From a virus: a stretch of 64,000 nucleotides of DNA. The stretch spans positions 1 to 64,000 of IMG/VR virus record IMGVR_UViG_3300025853_000053; one strand, written 5' to 3'. The notes beneath the pieces were generated by a model. It was not told the DNA's origin. It searched no databases and worked only from the letters and a program-made list of their open reading frames with translations. A program made the position numbers and the translations under genes. Position 1 is the first letter of the stretch; each line of letters begins with the position of its first letter. Shown here in pieces: positions 50,341-58,477 of the stretch.

Positions 50341-50586
50341 TTACATATTAGGCTTTACAACCTCGCCTTTCTTTCCAGTATAGTTGTAATCATTAATGAG
50401 CTTGTCATAACACTTTTTCATCTGATCGTCAGTCAAGCAATCAACAATATCATTTAGCACCCTCTGATCGTTGCCGGATGCAGCTACTAAAAGATCTTTC
50501 ATATGTTGCTTTAGGTCATCCTCGCCGTACATTGGCTGACCATATTTCATTTCATTAATTTTGGTTAAATCTGAGAACTTCTTCAT
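50341..50586 (-). CDS. Small tagged protein (81 aa)
   Basis: MKKFSDLTKINEMKYGQ: a shorter tag with cut possible after Glu12. Remainder is helical, acidic; unrecognised. Box 20 bases upstream; 3' end followed by three hairpins. Confidence 0.65.
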   Translation of the reverse strand: MKKFSDLTKINEMKYGQPMYGEDDLKQHMKDLLVAASGNDQRVLNDIVDCLTDDQMKKCYDKLINDYNYTGKKGEVVKPNM

Positions 50587-50606
50587 ACCTTAGTATTTTT
50601 TGTATT

Positions 50607-50615
50607 TTATATATC
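50607..50615 (-). promoter_or_regulatory. Candidate late-type promoter box (GATATATAA)
   Basis: 20 bases before the ATG at 50586, adjoining the stop of the tail gene at 50616. Confidence 0.55.
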
Positions 50616-51176
50616 TTACCTTTCCCTTCCAATTTCAAGATCAAGACCCAAATAGTTGCATTTGAAGCCCACATTGAAAGTGTAAACAGATGGTGTGTTT
50701 TGTGTGTAGTTCAAGTTTAGTTCGGAGAAAGAGGTTAACGTCACCTCTTTAAACATAACGGTCGTAAGTATATTTCCCTCGTTGTCCAAGGTCCTTAGTG
50801 GCAGATTCTGAATATAGATTCCAGGGTTTTTGAAATCCAGGTAATCCAAAACAGTTTCTAACATAATAAAATAGTTTACAAATCCCTCCGCTATTCTGAA
50901 AGATATCTGGAATTCCCTATTAAACAAATCCTGGACTGGGGTTGCACTTTGATAGTTTACCCTTTTACCAAGTTGTCTTACCTGTTCCGACAAGTCCATA
51001 CTCATAGACGGGAACGTTACACTTTGTATTGTACTATTCATGTAAGAAGTTAAAGTGTCGTAGGGTGTTGGCTGCTTCTTTAAATAATCAATATACTTTT
51101 GATGAACCTCCTCTGGGAAAAAACCCTTAGGGAACACAAAATAAAAACTATTTGCTCTTGCGTTTAATATAGCCAT
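50616..51176 (-). CDS. Tail tube-like/baseplate structural protein (probable)
   Basis: 186 residues. SVTFPSMSMDLSEQVRQLGK followed by an alternating strand pattern (NREFQISFRIAEGFVNYF) and C-terminal FSELNLNYTQNTPSVYTFNV has the layout of gp19/gp54-type tail tube folds. The position at the start of a tail gene block agrees. No firm motif. Confidence 0.55.
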   Translation of the reverse strand: MAILNARANSFYFVFPKGFFPEEVHQKYIDYLKKQPTPYDTLTSYMNSTIQSVTFPSMSMDLSEQVRQLGKRVNYQSATPVQDLFNREFQISFRIAEGFVNYFIMLETVLDYLDFKNPGIYIQNLPLRTLDNEGNILTTVMFKEVTLTSFSELNLNYTQNTPSVYTFNVGFKCNYLGLDLEIGRER

Positions 51177-51707
51177 CTATGCAATTTTTTTAAAGGGGAC
51201 AGTATATTCTCTCTCGTTGAACTTATTCACTGCAGAACTAACATCATAATCCCTAAAGTGGTAAAGATCCTCATCCAACGGAGTAACTATCCCGCTCATA
51301 GTATATACTCTTCCTTTGCCATTCTCCTCAATATCTTCAACATCAAGATATGTAATTATCTTTTCCTGACCCAGAAGTTCTTTACCTAGGGCTAGGGTTT
51401 TGTTTTTCCAGGAAATATCAATAAGGAGATCGTACTTTTTACCAATCTCAAATCCACTTATTAATCCTTTTTTAAGGTTCTTTAAATCAGTTACCCCACC
51501 AGATAAGATAATATCAACATCGAGGGTATCATATCTTTTCCCGCTTGTCCCAAAAATATTCTCACAAAACGCACCAGCTAAATACACATCATACTTTAAA
51601 TCCCTGTTATGGTCAACATAGTCTTTCAGCCATAACCTGAACAGTTCCCAAGTGGGGTTTTTAAAGGGTTGATTAGAAAATTGATTTCCTCTCCTATGAA
51701 GATACAT
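51177..51707 (-). CDS. Nucleotidyltransferase-like protein in tail block
   Basis: 176 residues. VYLAGAFCENIFG then LDVDIILSGG (D-x-D) and LLIDISW fit a minimal NTase core, as in phage proteins close to tail genes. May be inactive or have an assembly role. It abuts the tail tube-like gene. Confidence 0.6.
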   Translation of the reverse strand: MYLHRRGNQFSNQPFKNPTWELFRLWLKDYVDHNRDLKYDVYLAGAFCENIFGTSGKRYDTLDVDIILSGGVTDLKNLKKGLISGFEIGKKYDLLIDISWKNKTLALGKELLGQEKIITYLDVEDIEENGKGRVYTMSGIVTPLDEDLYHFRDYDVSSAVNKFNEREYTVPFKKIA

Positions 51708-51718
51708 TTATGACTTAC

Positions 51719-54190
51719 TTAAGATGGATCAGTTGGAAATTGAGGTCCACTGTTTGGACTACCATTGTCGCTTCCCGTTTGATTCTTATTTGATCCTTTT
51801 TGGGATCCACTTCCCCCGTTTGTTCTTCCAGAAGAAGTGTTACCATAATTAAGGAGAAGGCTTAGATCCGCTCTGCTAAATATACCAGTTACTGCTTGTT
51901 CAAAAACTTCTTTACTAATTCCACCATAAAGCTTATACCCAGTTCCAGAAGGGTCTAAGAAATATGAAAGTATATCTGGTGTGCTCCATCCTAGTTCCAT
52001 TTTTCCTTGGACGTCTGATGCAATAGCATTTCGTAGCTGAGCAGGGCTTAGGTTACTTAAATTGCTATTACTGGTTCCTGAAGTTCCCTGGGAAGATGTA
52101 TTTGCCTGAGAATTAACGGATATAGATCCAAACTTTTGCCAAGAAGATTTACCTGTTATTTCCCTTTGTATTGAGGTTGAGGCTGGTGTATTAGCTGATG
52201 TTGCAGAGATGCTACTTAATCCAGTATCTGCAACTACAGTTGTCTGTGGTGCGGTTTCGTCTTCGCTTATCCAATTACCCCAATAAAGAACAGAAGATGA
52301 CTTAGAAGAGATTCTAGCGGTATCCATCTTTACTGACGTATTTTGCTCTGATGCCTTAATACTTTCAGCCCTTAGCTCCGTTATCGAATCATTCAAAGAA
52401 ACCGACCTTGCTGCTAACTTAGCTGATACATTACTGAGCCTAGATACCTTGCTATTTGTATTGCCTGTATTTGCTTCAACCCTAGGTCTATTTGAGATGT
52501 AGAATTTCTTGTTGGTGAACTGTAATATCTGAGTTGCTAATGTTTCATCTATTTTGAAAGCAAGTTCACCCTTAGCTGGTTTAGCAATATTATTATCAAC
52601 TATTGATGGAGCACTAACCTTTTTGTTTTGGTTATTTATAAATACCATAGAATATTCACCAGAAGAAGAGAGATCTATATTTTTTGTAGTTCCATCATTA
52701 GCCTTCTGGAAAAAAGTAAACTTATAATAATTATCAAATGGGGAAATGGTAATATAAGCTTGACCAACACCATAAGAAATTGCTGCTGTTGCAGTTGTAT
52801 CGTTTGACGTATCTTCCCTTAGAGTAGTTCCATTTACAACCAAATTGGTAAGTGAGGTATTCACCAAAGTCCTATCTACAAAAACATTAGAATATTTAGT
52901 TATTTGCTTTGGTGTATTCCTATTACCAGAGATTGAAATATTTGCTCCCCCAGCAACCTTATTGTAAATCTTTTGCTGTTGTGGCAAAACTTGAAGTTGC
53001 AATGGTTGGATTTCAGCACCATATCTACTAACATCAGTTGAAGTATATGTTGCAACCCTTATTAACCTTGATTGGTCCTTATTGTTTACCAGAGTCATTG
53101 TATATCTCAAAGTAAAGGAAGAAGCAACCTGTGGATATCTAACAATTGGTCTTAAAAGATTGGGTACGTCATAGGCAGTTGTCTGTATATTGCTGAAGTT
53201 TGATGTATTCAATAAAGCACCGCCAACTTGCTCCAATGTTTCTATTGTGTGGTTAAGGTAGTAACTATTTCCAATTGAGTTTTGGAAAAGTATAAAATCC
53301 TCAGGGAAGCCTCCATTGTCAGTTGCAAAATATTCGAAATAATCACCCTGGTCAGATGGAGCAATATAAGCACCAATATTTTTAAAAGGATCTGTTGACT
53401 CTAAGGATAAAGAGGCTAAAAGATCGGTTCCGTAAGTATCATAACCGTTTGTGGTAGTAGTGCTTAAAATCTCATAAGCCTTTATCCTTATAGGAGCAGC
53501 AGTTTGATATCCTTTACCACTCTTGCTGGTAAGACCGGCTAAAGTATTAGGCTTATTCGGAGAAGTAGCTGCACCATACTTGTTGTTCATATCAACAAGA
53601 CTTGGTATCTTAACCTCGTAATACTTATCAAAAATATTAGATCCTATAGTAAGTGGATTAGGACTCAAAGTATATGTTTGAGAGGAACCCTTGGATAACT
53701 TTATTTGCGAGAAAGTAACATATGATCCATCCACATCTAAATATTGTATTTGCAATACCAGACCATCAACATTATCAAGATTGTATCCTGCTAATATGTG
53801 ATATCTAACTGAGTCATATACAACTTGAATATTAGAGGTAAATGTTATTTCTAAATTTGCAGTGTTGGTTAGATTCGAATTAAAGTCATTGTAAGGGACT
53901 ATTAAGCTCGGATCTAAAGTTACGAATGTGTTTTGATTAGTCTGTACAACACTATTGTTTCTAGTGTTTTGTGTTACTGACTGATCTTGGTCCAAATTCA
54001 TTATTTGGATGTCATCAGATGGCTGTCCATTATCATCCTCAAGAACACCATTTACCAATTTGTTGAACCCGACAGCAGGAGATCCAGTGTTGACAAAATA
54101 TGTTTCTGGATTAGGCTGATCAGCATACCGATATTCCATAACCAAATATGGGGTTAGTTGAACAAATTTTGATGTAGTTGAAAATGCCAT
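51719..54190 (-). CDS. Large tail/baseplate structural protein
   Basis: 823 residues rich in Ser, Thr, Asn and Gln with many beta strands and long low-complexity stretches, especially after residue 590. The Gly/Ser/Asn-rich C-terminus (about 795-823) is typical of structural proteins. Sequence gives no named family. The position in the late tail block supports a virion role. Confidence 0.65.
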   Translation of the reverse strand: MAFSTTSKFVQLTPYLVMEYRYADQPNPETYFVNTGSPAVGFNKLVNGVLEDDNGQPSDDIQIMNLDQDQSVTQNTRNNSVVQTNQNTFVTLDPSLIVPYNDFNSNLTNTANLEITFTSNIQVVYDSVRYHILAGYNLDNVDGLVLQIQYLDVDGSYVTFSQIKLSKGSSQTYTLSPNPLTIGSNIFDKYYEVKIPSLVDMNNKYGAATSPNKPNTLAGLTSKSGKGYQTAAPIRIKAYEILSTTTTNGYDTYGTDLLASLSLESTDPFKNIGAYIAPSDQGDYFEYFATDNGGFPEDFILFQNSIGNSYYLNHTIETLEQVGGALLNTSNFSNIQTTAYDVPNLLRPIVRYPQVASSFTLRYTMTLVNNKDQSRLIRVATYTSTDVSRYGAEIQPLQLQVLPQQQKIYNKVAGGANISISGNRNTPKQITKYSNVFVDRTLVNTSLTNLVVNGTTLREDTSNDTTATAAISYGVGQAYITISPFDNYYKFTFFQKANDGTTKNIDLSSSGEYSMVFINNQNKKVSAPSIVDNNIAKPAKGELAFKIDETLATQILQFTNKKFYISNRPRVEANTGNTNSKVSRLSNVSAKLAARSVSLNDSITELRAESIKASEQNTSVKMDTARISSKSSSVLYWGNWISEDETAPQTTVVADTGLSSISATSANTPASTSIQREITGKSSWQKFGSISVNSQANTSSQGTSGTSNSNLSNLSPAQLRNAIASDVQGKMELGWSTPDILSYFLDPSGTGYKLYGGISKEVFEQAVTGIFSRADLSLLLNYGNTSSGRTNGGSGSQKGSNKNQTGSDNGSPNSGPQFPTDPS

Positions 54191-54201
54191 TTTATCTTTC
54201 T

Positions 54202-55017
54202 TTATTTACCAAATTGCAAGAATTTTGGAGAGTAGTGTAAGCCTATACCAATAACAGGACCTGCTTGGTAACCGTTAGTCGTGAAAACCATACCATATCC
54301 TACATTAACACCAATACCGAAGGGCTTTCTGGCCCCTCTTAGAGCTTTTCGAGTTCCCGGATCATCTACCATATCTAAAGCATTTATATCATTAAAAGAT
54401 ATTCCTGGAAATGTAGTAGATGCTCTAACAAAAAGTCTACCGGTTTTCGGATCCCTATATAAACCTGTCACAAGATCTATCCTTTGCTCAATAGAAAGGT
54501 TAGCATAACCAGGTACAATTAAGATCCTTTCATCACCGTTGAAAATGGTGTCCTTTGTTGTGTAAGGTAATATTCCATTAACAGCCAATCTGTTATTACC
54601 AGGAAGGTCTGGGTCATACGAGAATTTAAGCAAATTTGTGCTATCACCAATTTCACTTTGAACTGGGACTAGAATAGTGGTATCCCTGTAAACAATACGT
54701 GTCTCTATAACTACACCAGGTTTTCTATTCCTAGCAAGCTCTAGTTGCTTAATTAATTCTTCTTGGTCCTTAGAGAGTTCGTTGTACTTAAGTTGAAAAG
54801 AAGCCTTTTCTGCTAATGCATTACCTAGTTTGGAGGAAATTTTTCGAACAGTATCTTGTTCAGCCAGAAGATTGTTCATGTTCCTTTCAGCCTCCCTTTT
54901 AGCATCCTGAGCTACGTTACACTGCCTTAGAAGCATAAAAGATAAAACGACTATAGCAACTACAGGGAAATATCTGTTGTTTAATAGGGCCAATATTTTA
55001 CCTATTGCTGGTGTCAT
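54202..55017 (-). CDS. Membrane-anchored coiled-coil protein, spanin-like
   Basis: 271 residues. One transmembrane segment at about 15-32, then a long coiled coil (35-100), the stretch VVIETRIVYRDTTIL, and a C-terminal beta-rich region with GIGVNVGYG and GPVIGIGLHYSPK. I recall similar proteins in Bacteroidota phages that may act as spanins or inner-membrane anchors for lysis; function is inference. Overlaps the neighbouring coiled-coil gene by 4 bases. Confidence 0.7.
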   Translation of the reverse strand: MTPAIGKILALLNNRYFPVVAIVVLSFMLLRQCNVAQDAKREAERNMNNLLAEQDTVRKISSKLGNALAEKASFQLKYNELSKDQEELIKQLELARNRKPGVVIETRIVYRDTTILVPVQSEIGDSTNLLKFSYDPDLPGNNRLAVNGILPYTTKDTIFNGDERILIVPGYANLSIEQRIDLVTGLYRDPKTGRLFVRASTTFPGISFNDINALDMVDDPGTRKALRGARKPFGIGVNVGYGMVFTTNGYQAGPVIGIGLHYSPKFLQFGK

Positions 55018-55250
55018 TGCATATAAATTAGTTTAAATGGATCGAGTGTTCCCTCCCCATATTTTTCTTTCAGGTTGCCAATAAATTTGGATTCCTGGTC
55101 TCTTAATTCCTCTAATTCCCTAATTAGTGTACCTGCCTTTGTATTTAAAATATCCATCTCGGACTGTACAGATTCAATCTCTGCCCTAACCGAAGAAAAT
55201 CTATCCTTCAGAAGACTGGCTTTTTCTTTCTCTTTTCTTGTTAATTCCAT
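55014..55250 (-). CDS. Small coiled-coil protein (78 aa)
   Basis: Almost entirely one heptad coiled coil (KASLLKDRFSSVRAEIESVQ and on). ATGA overlap with the spanin-like gene suggests a partner in the same complex. Confidence 0.65.
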   Translation of the reverse strand: MELTRKEKEKASLLKDRFSSVRAEIESVQSEMDILNTKAGTLIRELEELRDQESKFIGNLKEKYGEGTLDPFKLIYMQ

Positions 55251-55304
55251 CTTAGTTATATTTATCCGACATCTTTATTAGTTAAAAACATTAAGGACCC
55301 AACC

Positions 55305-56891
55305 CTATAACCCTAGGAAGCCGCCGCCGGGGCCGGGGCCAACATCAGTAGCCGCCGCAACTGTATATGTAATCTGGCCACATTTATAATTGTCATCAGA
55401 AAATGCTTCGTAATGAAATTTCTCAGTGACGCTCGAGGGGAAGAATGTAATTCTAATATGCTGGCATCCTGCTTCTCCAGCAGCGTTATCGTCTATATAA
55501 ACTCTGGTTGTAGAACCAAATCCAGAATCAGGAAGAACCCTTATTCCGCCAAAGGAATATGCAGAGCTATTTATAAAGAAGTCAAACGTTCTGCTCTGTC
55601 CGGCATTTACTAGGCCGCTAGCCCAAGAAAAGTTACTACCTAAGGACAGCATTATTCGATTAGTCTTTCCATTAGCAGTTGGAATGGATGCTATTAAAAG
55701 AGGAGGAATAATAACACACACATCATTTGTAGGGTTACCACAATTTACGTAAGAGTCCGTCCCATCGGACAAGAAGCTTTGAGAAGTAGTGGTAATTCCT
55801 TTGACCTTTTTAAGTCCTGTTGCTCCGACAGAGCCAAATACAAATTTATTTGTTCTTTCAGATTTAATTAAATCCTGGTCCGTAGTGTTTAATATCTGCA
55901 GAAGCTCATCGGAGGTTTCAGAGGATGCAGTAACATTTATTCCAGATCCAGATCCAGAGATACTTACCAACGGAATATATGGGGTAACTGGAGCTGCAAT
56001 ATATCCAGTCCCCCCAGGATTTGAAAGGGTAGCAGAAAATGACGAAGATGACAAATTAACCAGCGACGAGGAAAGGCTTAAAACACCAGGGGTTGAAAGA
56101 GAATAAGCACCACTTGTTCCAGTTGCCGCAGTAAAGTTAACAAAGCTTTGTGACGAACCCACCACGTTTTGGTTGGAAGTTGACAGAGTCATATTACCTC
56201 CAGTAGCAGAATAGTTGGAGGAAATTCCACTTTGCATCCTTATTTCGTTAGGAAATGTCCATCGATGATTGTAAGAACCTCCAGTTGCTGCCCATTTCAT
56301 CGAAACTATCTTTCCTGGCGATTGGGTTAAAAACGTTTTTGCAAAGCCCAAAACTGGAAAGTCAGCAGTTTGTGATGTATCAGTTGAAACCAAAACTTTA
56401 GCAAAGTTTGGATTCATTGAAGATGTTGCTCCAGTAGAATCTGACAGCACCAAAGTTTTATCTCCCTGGCTACCATTAATGTAAATGGCATTACTCGAGG
56501 TTGAATTACCAGGTCCAGATATTCCAGTAATTGTAGAAAATACACCGGAAGAAAGAAGTGTTTGTCCACTATTGACCCAAGCTCCTGAAGTATAAATGTA
56601 AACCTGTTGGCCTCCAGTAACCCCTATATTAATCCAGATATCTCCATTCTGAGATACAGAATCACTTGGCTCGGTAGAGGAGAAAAACCAATCAGCAGCT
56701 CTTTCGCCAGTTGCACCTGCTTCACCATCTCTCCCAGCTTGACCTCTAATACCAGTAGTACCAACATAGCCAACAGGACCCTTTTCACCGACACCATTGA
56801 AAAATACCTGATAAAAATTGTGATTTATCTTATTGATGATGGTATCCTTGTCATCTCCAGGTAATATGTATTTTGTATTAAAATCTGCCAT
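55305..56891 (-). CDS. Collagen-like tail fibre protein A
   Basis: 528 residues. N-terminal KYILPGDDKDTIINKINHNF, then a Gly-x-y stretch (about 35-64, e.g. GVGEKGPVGYVGTTGIRG), then a beta-rich shaft full of Ser, Gly, Thr and a glycine-rich end. Similar to the following gene in layout (N-terminal region, collagen run, then a W-F...SGW..TGQ segment), so they are paralogues. Likely a receptor-binding or fibrous tail part. Confidence 0.78.
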   Translation of the reverse strand: MADFNTKYILPGDDKDTIINKINHNFYQVFFNGVGEKGPVGYVGTTGIRGQAGRDGEAGATGERAADWFFSSTEPSDSVSQNGDIWINIGVTGGQQVYIYTSGAWVNSGQTLLSSGVFSTITGISGPGNSTSSNAIYINGSQGDKTLVLSDSTGATSSMNPNFAKVLVSTDTSQTADFPVLGFAKTFLTQSPGKIVSMKWAATGGSYNHRWTFPNEIRMQSGISSNYSATGGNMTLSTSNQNVVGSSQSFVNFTAATGTSGAYSLSTPGVLSLSSSLVNLSSSSFSATLSNPGGTGYIAAPVTPYIPLVSISGSGSGINVTASSETSDELLQILNTTDQDLIKSERTNKFVFGSVGATGLKKVKGITTTSQSFLSDGTDSYVNCGNPTNDVCVIIPPLLIASIPTANGKTNRIMLSLGSNFSWASGLVNAGQSRTFDFFINSSAYSFGGIRVLPDSGFGSTTRVYIDDNAAGEAGCQHIRITFFPSSVTEKFHYEAFSDDNYKCGQITYTVAAATDVGPGPGGGFLGL

Positions 56892-56899
56892 CTCCTATA

Positions 56900-58432
56900 T
56901 TAGAATAAAACTCCACATTCTCCAGCACATGTAGACCAATAACATTTATAAGTTGAACCGACATTCATATGAGTAACCTCTACCCGGCTAGCAGAGGTTG
57001 AGAACTCAGTAAACGAACTTGGAGGACTACCGGCAAAATATGTTATACCATTGAAAAGCTTTCCACTGGCAGCATAATAAACCAAGGTAATAGACTCGTT
57101 ATTTGAAAGCCACTCTCCCCAATTGGTTGGGTTGTTATTAACATTATCTACGTATATTACACGCTTGTTAGATGTCGTCCAATTAGCATACATATTATTC
57201 CCAGGACCAAAATCATATATTGTAACAAATGAGCTGTGAGTACCAGAAACCGGTCCATAACACCAAAGATCACAATCAACTCCCAAGGGGGATAAAGTGG
57301 ACGTTAAACTACGACCAGTTCCAGTCGGACCATCATCTGATGGTGTGCTGCTAGCAGTATTATTAGTAGCATTAACTTGTCTTTGGAATGTTACTTTACC
57401 ATCATTTCTAACACTAAATCTTTCAGTATTAGCACTTAATAGCCTTAGAAGATAGTACGAAGAAGAAGAGGAAGTAGACTGAATTTTTAGAGTGTCCCCA
57501 GAACCACTACTAAGAAGACTAAGGAGTGGGGATTGGGATGTCACGCCGCTTATGGTCATAGGAACATTAAGAGCCAACAATGACGATGTTAAATTAAATT
57601 TCTGAGAAGAAAAAGTCATTAAGGATGTTCCAGAAGAGAATGACATTGCACCAGTTGAGGTGAAAGTCATTTGAGAACCCGATGTGATATTTAATCCACC
57701 ATTACCAGAGATGTTAAGGGTAGAAGAAGTCGACTGCAAAAGCATACTTCCTCCAGAGGTTACTGTAAAATCATCTTGTGGTACAGAGAAAAGAAGGTCA
57801 TAATTACTACCAGAAGGGTCTAACCACCTAAATTGCGGGTGCCTATTATAATCAGCTGGAGTACCAATTCCACCAACGTTAGTTTTGGAGAATTCCAAAA
57901 TTGGATAATCGTTGCTTCCGTTGGATGAAATCAGAAACTTAGCATAAGTTGGGTTTATAGTTGAAGTTGCAGCTGCAGAATCGCTAATTACCAGTGTATT
58001 AAGTTCTGGGAAAGGACTGCTTATAACTATTGCATCCTTTCCACCAGTTGGACCAGAAATACCGGATACAACCTCAAATACCTCAGAAGCTTTTAGGTTT
58101 TGTCCAGTATCGATCCATCCGGAATCGGTATATTCATAAATAGAGTTATTAGAAAGTGTTTGAACCCAATAATCTCCAACTCTAATGGGATCACTTGGAC
58201 CCCCAATAGGTTCTGCTCCTTGAACAAACCATTTAGTTCCTCTTATCCCTTCTTGCCCAGGGTCTCCCTTGGGTCCAGCCGGACCAATAGGACCTTGCTT
58301 TCCCTGGTCACCTTGCTGTCCCTGAGGTCCACCACCAGCCGCCACTACCGAGTCAAAGTTTGAGTTTACCTTTTCCCTAATAGACTCCTGTGTATCACCA
58401 GCATTTAAAGCTTTTATGTTCAGATTCGGCAT
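56900..58432 (-). CDS. Collagen-like tail fibre protein B
   Basis: 510 residues. LNAGDTQESIREKVNSNF then a Gly-x-y run (GPQGQQGDQGKQGPIGPAG) over about 34-64, followed by a Ser/Gly-rich shaft and a C-terminal end with several Cys (CYWSTCAGECG). Paralogue of the fibre gene next to it. Box 19 bases upstream. Confidence 0.78.
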   Translation of the reverse strand: MPNLNIKALNAGDTQESIREKVNSNFDSVVAAGGGPQGQQGDQGKQGPIGPAGPKGDPGQEGIRGTKWFVQGAEPIGGPSDPIRVGDYWVQTLSNNSIYEYTDSGWIDTGQNLKASEVFEVVSGISGPTGGKDAIVISSPFPELNTLVISDSAAATSTINPTYAKFLISSNGSNDYPILEFSKTNVGGIGTPADYNRHPQFRWLDPSGSNYDLLFSVPQDDFTVTSGGSMLLQSTSSTLNISGNGGLNITSGSQMTFTSTGAMSFSSGTSLMTFSSQKFNLTSSLLALNVPMTISGVTSQSPLLSLLSSGSGDTLKIQSTSSSSSYYLLRLLSANTERFSVRNDGKVTFQRQVNATNNTASSTPSDDGPTGTGRSLTSTLSPLGVDCDLWCYGPVSGTHSSFVTIYDFGPGNNMYANWTTSNKRVIYVDNVNNNPTNWGEWLSNNESITLVYYAASGKLFNGITYFAGSPPSSFTEFSTSASRVEVTHMNVGSTYKCYWSTCAGECGVLF

Positions 58433-58451
58433 TTTTTTCTTTTATCTTTGT

Positions 58452-58460
58452 TTATATATT
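58452..58460 (-). promoter_or_regulatory. Candidate late-type promoter box (AATATATAA)
   Basis: 19 bases before the ATG at 58432, variant first base. Confidence 0.45.
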
Positions 58461-58477
58461 ACAATATCTCTAATCCC

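Noticed and set aside
55305-58432. Collagen-like runs as simple DNA repeats
   Set aside because: The Gly-x-y codons vary and the runs lie inside long coding frames, so they are protein repeats and not DNA tandem repeats.
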